This document shows, in pieces, positions 41,632-49,746 of a DNA stretch of 64,000 bases. Position 1 is the first letter of the stretch. The number at the start of each line of letters is the position of its first letter. The stretch is from Nocardia puris (lineage in GTDB: Bacteria > Actinomycetota > Actinomycetes > Mycobacteriales > Mycobacteriaceae), in NCBI RefSeq assembly GCF_003315035.1, contig NZ_QNRE01000015.1, forward strand, positions 1 through 64,000, read 5' to 3'. A program made the position numbers and the translations under genes. The notes beneath the pieces were generated by a model. The model had not been told where the DNA came from. It saw only the letters and a list, made by a program, of their open reading frames with translations, and did no database searches.

Positions 41632-42440
41632 ACAATCCTGGTCGCGAACCCACGCGAACCCCGGACCGGCGCGGGATTCCGGTGGAGCCGGCCCGCCTGA
41701 ATTTCGACGCGATCCGCGCCCAGGCCGCACGGCTGGGTTTGTCGGAGGACGCGCTACGCGGCGCCAGCGGCGTCTGGCTGCGGGGACTGGAAAGCGACCG
41801 CGACCAGCGCACGGTGACATTGACCGTGCTGGCGCGGCTCTCGCGGGTGCTCGATCTGAGCCTGGACGAACTGGTCGACCTCGACTCGCGCGGACCCGAA
41901 CCGCCAGCACCGGCCACCGCGAGCGGGGCCCAGGATGCGCACGTGGTGCTGGCTCTGCTCGCGTTGCAGGGCGGGGTGCGGATCGCCGACGTGCTCGACC
42001 GGCTGGGCTGGGATCTGCCTCGCCTGGACTCCGCGCTGGCGGTGATCGCCGATCAGCTGTCCCCGACCGCGTTACGGGTGGCGGTGACCGACGACCGGCT
42101 CACCCTGCTGATCCGCACCGAAGCGCTGCCCGAGGACGTGCGCCGCCCATTCGACGAGCTGCGCGCCGCCCACCGCCCGCTGAGCGCGCACGCGGCGGTG
42201 ATGCTGCTGCGGCTGGTGTATGAGAAGGTCCTGGCCGGGTTTCCCGAGGGCGACCTGCATGCCGTGCTCACCGGCAACCAGGCCTCCCATGGCGAGGCCA
42301 TCGATCTGATCGCGCGCCGCGTCGCGCTCGCCCTCACCCCGCTCGATCAGCTCGGCTCGATCACCCTCACCGCGCACCCGGACGCGCTGTTCGCCCTCGG
42401 CCTCGCCGACGAACCCGCCGCCGACGAGCGCCGTCCATAG
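41628..42440 (+). CDS. Fourth transposition-module protein, XRE-like HTH
   Basis: 270 residues. Residues about 22-85 (LNFDAIRAQAARLGLSEDAL, GVWLRGLESDRDQRTVTLTV, LARLSRVLDLSLDELV) look like an XRE-type HTH that could bind DNA. The C-terminal 170 residues have two winged-helix-like repeats (DAHVVLALLALQGGVRIADV, LPRLDSALAVIADQLSP, then RPLSAHAAVMLLRLVYEKVL). It overlaps the third gene by four bases. The role is unknown: a regulator of the module or a target-binding subunit. Confidence 0.8.
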   Translation: MNNPGREPTRTPDRRGIPVEPARLNFDAIRAQAARLGLSEDALRGASGVWLRGLESDRDQRTVTLTVLARLSRVLDLSLDELVDLDSRGPEPPAPATASGAQDAHVVLALLALQGGVRIADVLDRLGWDLPRLDSALAVIADQLSPTALRVAVTDDRLTLLIRTEALPEDVRRPFDELRAAHRPLSAHAAVMLLRLVYEKVLAGFPEGDLHAVLTGNQASHGEAIDLIARRVALALTPLDQLGSITLTAHPDALFALGLADEPAADERRP

Positions 42441-42535
42441 GCACTCGGTGGGACTGGTCGGCCCTACCTCTGCCGGGGCGAATCCTGGTGTAGCACGGGC
42501 GAAATCGAGGCCACCCCGGGTGGTTCGAGGCGATC

Positions 42536-43303
42536 TCAGTCGATGAGGTTCTTGGCTCGCAGCGCGGCGACCAGTGGTGGATAGGTCGCGCTCTGGAGAT
42601 GTTCGCGGTCGGTGGTGGACCGTAGGCACTGTTCGGCGTGGCGTGTGAAGTCGTCGATGATTGCCGGTGTCTTGTGCGCGTGTTCGGGCCTGCGGGCACG
42701 GGAGAGCACTGGCGCGCAGTCGAAGTCCCGGACGAGGTCGTAGTGCACCAGCGCACCGTCTTTGCCGATGGTGACGGCGGTGTGGTCGAAGGTGGCCAGC
42801 CCGTCGGGGAGCGTGATCATCAGGCCGCGGGTGATCGTGGTGGGCGCGTCGGGCCGGTTGGCCTGGTACACGGTGGGATCGGCCAGGCGACCCAGCGCGG
42901 GTATCCACAGCACCATGTGACCGGTCCAGCACCCGTTGGCAGCCCAATCCGGTTCGGGCCGACCGAGATTCGCCCGAACCCCGTTGGGCCAGGTGACGCT
43001 GCCGTGGACGGCGAGAGGTTCGGCGTCGATGCCGAACTCGCGCAGCGCGGGGATGAGGCAACTGACCGCCGCCAGGCAGGTTCCGGCCCATTCGCCGGCC
43101 GTGTAGGCCTGCCATGCGCGGCCGTGCCGTTCGATCACCGTAGCTTCCGGCGGCGGGTCGAAACTGAAGTTGGTGCGGCGCAGTCCCACTGCCGAAGGTG
43201 TCACCGGCGCACCGGGTATCGGTGCCTGCACCGAGTCTCCGGACCGCGCACGGCGGCCTGCGGCGGAGTTCTTCTTCTTCCGCTTCTTGCTGATGGGCGA
43301 CAC
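42536..43303 (-). CDS. Putative cysteine-peptidase/transglutaminase-fold protein
   Basis: 255 residues. A Lys/Arg-rich start (SKKRKKKNSAAGRR) precedes a domain with a possible Cys-His-Asp triad: AGTCLAAVSCLIPALREFGI (Cys at a helix start), then GCWTGHMVLWIPALG (His) and RLADPTVYQANRP (Asp). This order and the ADPTVYQ motif are typical of transglutaminase-like proteins. Activity is not established. GTG 43303 fits; upstream is not protein-like. First cargo gene on the right of the transposition module, in opposite orientation. Confidence 0.65.
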   Translation of the reverse strand: MSPISKKRKKKNSAAGRRARSGDSVQAPIPGAPVTPSAVGLRRTNFSFDPPPEATVIERHGRAWQAYTAGEWAGTCLAAVSCLIPALREFGIDAEPLAVHGSVTWPNGVRANLGRPEPDWAANGCWTGHMVLWIPALGRLADPTVYQANRPDAPTTITRGLMITLPDGLATFDHTAVTIGKDGALVHYDLVRDFDCAPVLSRARRPEHAHKTPAIIDDFTRHAEQCLRSTTDREHLQSATYPPLVAALRAKNLID

Positions 43304-43503
43304 AGCGGCCCCTCTTTCGTCGTCGAGAACATGCCCGGACGCGCCCTGGACCGGCGCACCGGCCACCCCAGCATGCCCGGCCCCACCGACATCGATGGAC
43401 GGAGATCTCTTGTTCCGAGCCCCGTCCGAGGGTCCTGTCGCTGCGCGACCGAAGACTCAGAACCCATTGCGGCACTGTGTAATACAGCCGTCCGGCAGGC
43501 TGT

Positions 43504-43809
43504 TCAGTCGCTGGGCGGATGACTGTAGAAGTCTGCTGCCTCGTTGACGATCTGCCGGATTCTGGTCTCGGACAGCCCTTCCGAGACCGCGAGCTGCCAC
43601 GGCGTCCGGTAGTGCGATTGCCGCCAGATCCGTTCGTTACGGCCGCGGTGCCGCGACAGCCCCCAGGGGCTCGGTGGTGGGCACCATGCTCGGATGACCT
43701 CATCCGGCGCCCACACGTGCTCGTCGGTGCCCTCGATCCGAATCCAGTGCATGTCAGCCCCGTCCCGATAGCGGCGACCCATCACGCGGACGAACACGAG
43801 ATCGATCAT
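43504..43809 (-). CDS. Hypothetical protein with HTH-like end
   Basis: 101 residues, unknown. A beta-rich first half (LVFVRVMGRRYRDGADMHWI, RIEGTDEHVWAPDEVI) is followed by a helical unit (YRTPWQLAVSEGLSETRIRQ, IVNEAADFY) that could be a small HTH. A natural ATG start at 43809 lies upstream of the res region. It may be a small transposon accessory gene. Confidence 0.6.
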   Translation of the reverse strand: MIDLVFVRVMGRRYRDGADMHWIRIEGTDEHVWAPDEVIRAWCPPPSPWGLSRHRGRNERIWRQSHYRTPWQLAVSEGLSETRIRQIVNEAADFYSHPPSD

Positions 43810-43993
43810 CGTCTTCCGCCGTCGTGAACAACGGTAGCGATCGACGCGACGCTGTCGGTGTGGGTTGGGATGATCGGGGCGAGGCCGCGGTCCCGTACCC
43901 CTTCGGGGCAGCGGTCGAGGGCGGCCCCGGTCAGTGGTTCCGGGGCCGTCCGTTCAGCCGGTGGGCATGTACGGCGGTTCGCGCGGGTGGGTG

Positions 43994-44106
43994 TGTTTCA
44001 TAGGCGATCGCCTGTGAAACGCGCTCCGGTCCGGCCTCGGTCCAGGGCTTTCACTGTTTCATAGGGTGTTTCATGCGGCTGGACGTGTGAAACGGACTAA
44101 TGAAAC
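43994..44106. repeat. res site: six GTTTCA/TGAAAC half-sites
   Basis: Half-sites occur at 43995-44000 and 44015-44020 (a 26-bp palindromic subsite centred on GCGATCGC), 44056-44061, 44068-44073, 44088-44093 and 44101-44106. The cluster ends ten bases before the resolvase GTG. The arrangement of three dimer sites is that of a res site for a serine resolvase, which would also repress its own gene. Confidence 0.8.
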
Positions 44107-44115
44107 AATTCCGGG

Positions 44116-45482
44116 GTGAGCGATGGCGACTTCCTCCTCGTGGAGGCCCACGACTGCCCGATGTCGAGCTGCGCCGCCCCTGCTGGATCACCGTGCCGGA
44201 CCGGCAAGGGCAAGGTCGCCGTCCAGTACCACACCGCCCGGTTCCGTCTGGTGCCCTCGCTCGCCAAAGCGCTCACCGTCGCGACTCCGGCGCTGCGCAA
44301 GCCCGCAGCGGTGTGGATCGAACTGCCGCGCCCGGCTGCGGCCGGAGCGGAGCAGACCGGGCATGTGTGGATCGGTTACGCCCGCGCGTCTACTGTCCGT
44401 CAGTCTCTCGATACCCAGCTCGACTCCCTGCGGGCGGCCGGTGTGGGCCGGGTGTTCGCGGAGAAGGCCTCCACCCGTGCGGTCACTCGCCCGGAACTGG
44501 ACCGCGCCGTTGCGCTGGCCCGGGGGCTGCGCGCCTCCGGTGTCGCGGTCACCCTGGTCGTGCACGAGCACAAGCGCCTGGGCCGGGTATCGAGCTCGCG
44601 GCGCTGGCCGAGCAGCTCAAGGCCGCCGGTATCGGCCTGGAATTCCTCACCGGCGAGTGCAGGGCTCCCACGACCCGTCCGGGGTGGTTCACCGTGCTGG
44701 CCGCGCTGTCGGGCATGGAACGCGAATACATTCGCGACCGCACTCTCGAGGGCCACGAGTCCGCCCGCGCCCGCGGCAAAGCCATCGGCGGCGCCGCCGT
44801 CGCCGACGAGGCCATGGTGTCCATGGCGCTGCACCTGCGCCAGCAGGATCACAGCGTTCGTGACATCGCCGCCCGCCTGGTCATCACCACCGGCAAGAAG
44901 AAGGGGCAGCACCCGTCCCCGGCCACCGTCTGGCGGCTGCTGCGCGACCACGACCAGGCAGCCCCGTACGACGGCGCGGGCCGGGCCGGCACCGACACGG
45001 TGGTCGTGCCCGGTGTGCGTACCCCGCTGCCGGTCGATCAGCGCGACCCGGTGCCCGATCTGGCGCGCTACGACCAGCTGCTCACCCGTACCCCGTCCGC
45101 AGCACCGGCCGAGCCCGAACACGCTAGCGCACAACCCGATCCACCTGCCGCACCAGTCGGGCGTCCCCGCCGCGGCGAGCCGGAATCGACGCGCGCGTGG
45201 GCGGCGCGGGTGGAGCGCTGGCAGACCGCACCCGGCCCGGTCGATGAGCTGGTCGTTCTCACCCGCGATCCCGACAGCGGTGATTGGCGGGTCGCCGACC
45301 ACGACGGCACCGCGCTGGGCACCCTGTCGCGGGAGGTCCGCCTCGGCGGTGGCCGGGGCCGATGGATAGCACACGAACGCCACGGCACCCGCCTCACCGG
45401 CCGCGGCCCGTGGAAGACCCGCCAGGACGCGCTGGTCGGTCTGCTCGGCTACTACATCGACCGGCGGCCGACCGCAAGATAG
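44116..45482 (+). pseudogene. Serine resolvase (TniR-like), single-base frameshift
   Basis: The first frame carries a zinc motif (CPMSSCAAPAGSPCRTG ... YHTARF) and the resolvase start WIGYARASTVRQSLDTQLDS with catalytic serine, through VVHEHKRLGR. The match continues in another frame with GIELAALAEQLKAAGIGLEF, a LTGE segment, GMEREYIRDRTLEGHESARA, and an HTH (SVRDIAARLVI, PSPATVWRLL), then a long C-terminal domain (SGDWRVADHDGTALG). One G seems to be missing near 44,587 (GGCCGG then GTATCGAG). Mutation or sequencing error cannot be told apart. Without resolvase the element would leave cointegrates. Confidence 0.85.
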
Positions 45483-45555
45483 GACACCTCGCGGCGGCGG
45501 ACACGCGAACCGCGCCTACGGACAGCATGTCTGCGCAGGTGGGAGGCTGTTGGCT

Positions 45556-46160
45556 ATGACCGTTGTCGAGGTGACGACTTTCGAATGCCTGGTCGATATC
45601 GAGCGGCCGCGCCGGGCCGGAACCTGGTGGCGCGAGACGTACACCGGGAGCAGCGAGGAGATCGCGGCGGCGCTCGAGGGGCTGGCCACACGGATGCTCG
45701 CCGACCCGAGGGTTCAGGCCGCTGATCCTGACGACATGTGCCGATTCGAGGGCGAGTCCTATTTCCCCGACGGCCACCCACTGCATTTCTTCGGTGGCGT
45801 GCAGCTGGTGCGGCGGCTGCCGTGGGATTTGAAGGCCCACGCGGCCGCGATCCGACAGACCGCCGTCACCGGCCCCGACCCGGCGGGCTGGACCCGGCAC
45901 CGGCCGTGCCAGCACCCGACGACGAACTCCGCCGGCTCGCCGGGGACCGGTTGCGCGCGTTGCTGCCCGCTCTCGAGCAGGTCCAGGACTCGCTGTCGGT
46001 GCCGGGCCAAAGCGAGGACCAGATCCGTGAGCACGGGTACGCGAGCATCGCCGCGGCCGCCGACTACATCCGCGACCAGATCGAACCCGCAGCGGCCGGT
46101 AGCCGGTCGGTCCAGGCACATGGGGGGTTGAACGGAAACTGGCGCTGTGGTGCTTCATGA
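45556..46160 (+). pseudogene. Hypothetical cargo gene, probably frameshifted
   Basis: The first frame from ATG 45556 is protein-like for 115 residues (VVEVTTFECLVDIERPRRAG, TWWRETYTGSSEEIAAALEG, FFGGVQLVRRLPWDLKAHAA). After about 45,890 the coding signal moves to another frame (PAPDDELRRLAGDRLRALLP, ALEQVQDSLSVPGQSEDQIR, YASIAAAADYIRDQI). A lost base near 45,895 would join them into a protein of about 200 residues. No family recognised. It converges with the decayed gene at 46155. Confidence 0.5.
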
Positions 46161-46700
46161 CGTTGGTGTCGCGAACCGGTGACCACTGGTTGCCACTTCT
46201 GTCGGATCGGCGTCCGCAGCGATGGCCAGTGAGGTCCACGCGGCCGGATCCGGTTCGCGCGGGTTGGCAACAAGCGTGTCACCTACGTCATGGGTGCTGG
46301 CGTACCAGCCGAATCCATCGACCCAGGCGAATCACCGAATCGGCGTTTCGACATCACGCATGTCGAAGACCAGGGAATGTTCCTTGGGCGCGGTGTCGCA
46401 GTACGCGAAACCTTGTGCGGGAATCGGTGGGGGCCGGGGTCTGGGTGGTGCAGGGCAGCCACACGCGCGGCAGTACCGACGCGACGTCGGCGAAGGCGCG
46501 GATGTCGTCCTCGAAACCACATAATTGGGGGCAGCTCGGAGACCACGACGATCGCGGCGTTCGCGCGTGCCACCCACACCAGAACTCGCTGCACCAGCGC
46601 GGGTTCGTCCGGGGCCAGCAGCAGCAGGTCGCCCGCAACCGGTGTCGGCGACGCGGGGCGCGGGTTGGCTCGGGCAGGTGTGGCTCACGGTGGCTGTCCG
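46155..46700 (-). pseudogene. Decayed gene with several frameshifts
   Basis: Protein-like pieces follow one another on the minus strand in different frames: RVLVWVARANAAIVVVSELP, then CGFEDDIRAFADVASVLPRV, then GFAYCDTAPKEHSLVFDMRD, then FAWVDGFGWYASTHDVGDTL ending ATPTS at a TGA (46155-46157). At least three shifts are needed. Unknown family. About 46,700-46,855 shows nothing else. Confidence 0.5.
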
Positions 46701-46855
46701 GCATGGTCTTCGTCCTACCCGTTGCTGTTCGCTTCAGCGGAGGTGGTTGGTCGTCCGGCCGGCTCGGGAAGCGAGCCGGCCGGACGCGGCATGCGCCGGT
46801 GTGGTGGTCGGAGAGCTCGTCCCGCGCGCGTGGGGCCGGACGGGTGGCGGGTGGG

Positions 46856-47179
46856 TCAGGTGAAGTAGTCGGGTCGGCTGACGTAGGTGTCGGTGACGAA
46901 CATGACTCCGGAGGTGTTTTCGAGCAGGGGCCGGAGGCCGGCGATGAGGGCGTCGGCGCGATGATCGGGGATGACGGTGATGAGCAGTGCGAGGGTGTCT
47001 TGTTCGTTGAACAGCAGTCCTCCTTGGTGGTAGCCGTTGTGGCCCAGGCCGGAGACGCCGGAGATGGTGGTGTATCCGGTGGCGCCGGAGTGCTCGATGA
47101 GGCGGCGAACGTCGGGGGCGTCGGTTCCCGAGACGATGACTTCGATTCTGGTCATCTTCGTGAGGTCGGCGCGGGTCAT
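46856..47179 (-). CDS. PII-like protein of the DAB operon
   Basis: 107 residues with a PII/GlnB-like ferredoxin fold (TRIEVIVSGTDAPDVRRLIE, ATGYTTISGVSGLGHNG, LALLITVIPDHRADALIAGL, SGVMFVTDTYVSRPDYF). Such proteins often accompany DabAB or bicarbonate transporters and modulate transport by binding adenine nucleotides or bicarbonate. The T-loop is short. ATG 47179 overlaps the dabA stop (ATGA), so it is co-translated with dabA. Last gene of a three-gene operon starting with dabB. Confidence 0.85.
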   Translation of the reverse strand: MTRADLTKMTRIEVIVSGTDAPDVRRLIEHSGATGYTTISGVSGLGHNGYHQGGLLFNEQDTLALLITVIPDHRADALIAGLRPLLENTSGVMFVTDTYVSRPDYFT

Positions 47180-49746
47180 CGTTGTGCTCCGTTCGTGGGG
47201 TACGGGCTCCATCCGCTGCGGGTGCGGTGGTGCCAGGGCGAGGACCGGTCGGTGCGGGCGAGGAGGGTGATCCAGTGGTTGTCGACGAGATCGCGCACCT
47301 TGGGGTTGCGAGCCACGATGGTGTCGATGCGTTCGCGTGGCGCGTAGGCGAGGACGAGCAGCCGCATCGGTTCGTGCACGAGGCGGTTCCCGACTGCCAC
47401 CGATTGCCAGGGCAGGCCTGTTCGCAGGTCGCCGGCTGGGCCGGTGAGAACGCCGATGCCGCCGACGACGTTGTGGGTTGTTTTGGTGCCGGCGCCGAAG
47501 GTGTCGGGGGCGACGGTGGAGAAATAGTATTGGCAGTTGATCCATTGCGCGACGATGACCGGTGCGGTGAGGATCGTTTCCAGCGCGGTCGCGGTCGGGT
47601 CGTCGTCGGGATTGTAGGAGTGCAGGAAGCAGCGGCGGCGCAGGTCGATGCCCGCCGTCACGGCGCGTGGTCCGATGATGAACGCGGCGTTGCCGGCCAG
47701 GCCCCATTCGGGGTACACCTGCGCCCAGTCCGCGCTACGGGTTCGGGCGTGGCGGGCCGCCGCGTGCGGGCCCGGTCGGTCGGGTGCGCCGGGCAGCAGG
47801 GAGGTTCGTTCGGCGGCGAGGCGGCGTCCGGCTTCGGCCAGGTCGGTGGTGAGCCGATCGAGATCGTTGCGGTGGGTATCGGGCACCCGGTGGCGATCGA
47901 GGATGGTGACGCGGTCGCCGGTGGTGTCGTGCTCGGCGGCGACGAACCAGGTGTCGTCGGGAATGTCGATGCCGCGGCTGAGGAGCTTGCCGCGGACCTC
48001 GGTGTCGTTGAGGATGTCCACGGCGGCGCGAGCGTTCGGTCCGCCGGGGTTGCCACCGCAGGCGCCGCAGGCCAACGCCGAGTGGAAGGGGTTGTTCTCG
48101 GTATTGGCGCCGTGTCCGCAGAACACCACCAGCCGAGCGAAACCCGTGGTGAGTCCCATGACGGTGAGGGCGGTTTCGGCGATCTGCACACGCTGGTCGA
48201 GACCGAGCCCGCCGGCGGTGTCGATCACGGTGCGGGCAGGGGGCGCGATCCGGGACCGGGTGCGGGTGCGCCATCGCCGGTAGCGGCGGGGTGCGATGGT
48301 TTTCGCGGCGGCCACGGGTCCGCTCGCCCAGCCGAGGATCTCGGCGAGGGCGAACGGTGCCGCCAGGTCGGCTTTGGCGGTGTGGACCGCGTCGGTGGTG
48401 GCTGCGAGGGTGTGCAGTCCGGCGATGTGGCGCTGCGATTCGGTCAGCGCTGTCGGATCGGGTTGTTCATACAGGTCGATGTGGGGTGTCACCAGAGCCG
48501 GCGCCGCGATCGCGGGGACGCCGTTGGCGAGGGCGTGGATACGGCTGGCCACCGCGAAGAACCCCGCGAATCCGAATGTGTCGTAGTTGCCCAGCGCCTC
48601 GAGATGCCGGCGCAGTCCTTCGGAGCGGGGATCGATGCACAGCACCAATTGCGCGTCGGCGCGGGTGAGGTTCGGGGCGGGGACCGGTTGGTCCAGTTCC
48701 TCGAGCAGACCGCGGCGATAGTGCGTCTCATAGGCGTCCAGCCACACCAGCGGCCGCGAATCGACGGGCAGACGGTCGAGAATCCGGACGATCGACGCCT
48801 CGGCGTCGGGATCGAGACCGGTCGTGCCCAATGCCTGTGCCGCGCGATGGGCACGGTCGGTGGCCGTGCCCGAGGGGCGATCGGGAACGGGGGGAGCCGT
48901 CCTCGTGGGTAGTTCGGTGGTGTCGAGCAGGTGCGCCTCGTAACTGACCCGGACGGCGAGATAGTCGACCAGGTCGATGGTGGAGCCGGGTGTGTTGCTG
49001 TGCCACAGGATGTGGCTGGCCCAGCCCGGCAGCCGCGTCAGGTGGGCGCGCAGGTAGGCGATGCGTTCACCACCGTGTCCGACACCGAGTCGTGCCAGTG
49101 CCTTCGAGAGGGCATCGGCGGGGTCGGAGGGCAGGTCGCGCAGCGCGCGGCGAGCGGCTGCGGGGAGCCGGGGATCGCGGGGCGCCAGATCGGCCCAGGC
49201 CGGGTAGAAGCCCCGGGCTCGGCCGGGCAGTGTCCAGCTGGCCTGACCGGGATCCAGATACGCCGAGCACCATTTGACGGTTTGAGCGTCGATCGCTGCC
49301 GCGGTGCGCGCGCACCGGCGTTCACTCAGCGTGAGCAGCCGGCGGGCGGGGGCTGGCGGGATCGATCCGTGAACAAGGTCGGCCAACAGGATCTCAACGG
49401 CGGTGTGGACGCGCCCGTCGACCTCGACCGGCGCCGCGGCGACGGCGTCGGGGAATCGGCGCTCGAGGGCCTCACTCAGATCGGCCTTGGTGATTCGGCC
49501 GGTGGCGTGAGCGGCGCGGAACTCGGTCTCGCCGAGGGTGCCGCAGGCACCGTAGAGGTCACCGGCGATGGCGAGGGCGTCGTCGAAGGGGCGATGTTCC
49601 AGCCCGCCGAGCGGGTTGACCGCGATGAAACTGCTCAACGGCCACACCGGGGTGAGGACGCGGGCGGCCACACTGATCTCGGCCCGCAGCTGTGCGCGCT
49701 CGACCGCTCGTTGATCGACGGGGACTGTATCGACGGTGACTGTCAT
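47176..49746 (-). CDS. dabA: DabA: carbonic-anhydrase-like subunit of the CO2 pump
   Basis: 856 residues (DUF2309/UPF0753). DabA is a zinc protein related to beta-carbonic anhydrases; with the membrane partner DabB it hydrates CO2 to bicarbonate in an energy-coupled, one-way manner. The zinc and catalytic residues are present: C370 and D372 in VLCIDPRSEG, H545 in VFCGHGANTENNP and C560 in ALACGACGGNPGG. Also typical are PLSSFIAVNPLGGLE near the start, FGFAGFFAV, and WINCQYYFSTV with THNVVGGIGV near the end. The N-terminus and length are complete. It overlaps dabB by four bases. Confidence 0.95.
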   Translation of the reverse strand: MTVTVDTVPVDQRAVERAQLRAEISVAARVLTPVWPLSSFIAVNPLGGLEHRPFDDALAIAGDLYGACGTLGETEFRAAHATGRITKADLSEALERRFPDAVAAAPVEVDGRVHTAVEILLADLVHGSIPPAPARRLLTLSERRCARTAAAIDAQTVKWCSAYLDPGQASWTLPGRARGFYPAWADLAPRDPRLPAAARRALRDLPSDPADALSKALARLGVGHGGERIAYLRAHLTRLPGWASHILWHSNTPGSTIDLVDYLAVRVSYEAHLLDTTELPTRTAPPVPDRPSGTATDRAHRAAQALGTTGLDPDAEASIVRILDRLPVDSRPLVWLDAYETHYRRGLLEELDQPVPAPNLTRADAQLVLCIDPRSEGLRRHLEALGNYDTFGFAGFFAVASRIHALANGVPAIAAPALVTPHIDLYEQPDPTALTESQRHIAGLHTLAATTDAVHTAKADLAAPFALAEILGWASGPVAAAKTIAPRRYRRWRTRTRSRIAPPARTVIDTAGGLGLDQRVQIAETALTVMGLTTGFARLVVFCGHGANTENNPFHSALACGACGGNPGGPNARAAVDILNDTEVRGKLLSRGIDIPDDTWFVAAEHDTTGDRVTILDRHRVPDTHRNDLDRLTTDLAEAGRRLAAERTSLLPGAPDRPGPHAAARHARTRSADWAQVYPEWGLAGNAAFIIGPRAVTAGIDLRRRCFLHSYNPDDDPTATALETILTAPVIVAQWINCQYYFSTVAPDTFGAGTKTTHNVVGGIGVLTGPAGDLRTGLPWQSVAVGNRLVHEPMRLLVLAYAPRERIDTIVARNPKVRDLVDNHWITLLARTDRSSPWHHRTRSGWSPYPTNGAQR

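Noticed and set aside
40299..42440. Plus-strand frame of 713 codons overlapping the third and fourth transposon genes
   Set aside because: Most of it is Arg/Ala-rich shadow of the third gene; only its final part, from ATG 41628, is the real fourth gene in the same frame.
47182..48912. 576-codon plus-strand frame opposite dabA
   Set aside because: Shadow of dabA; composition is Gly/Val/Arg-rich with no domain, while dabA is a clear family member.
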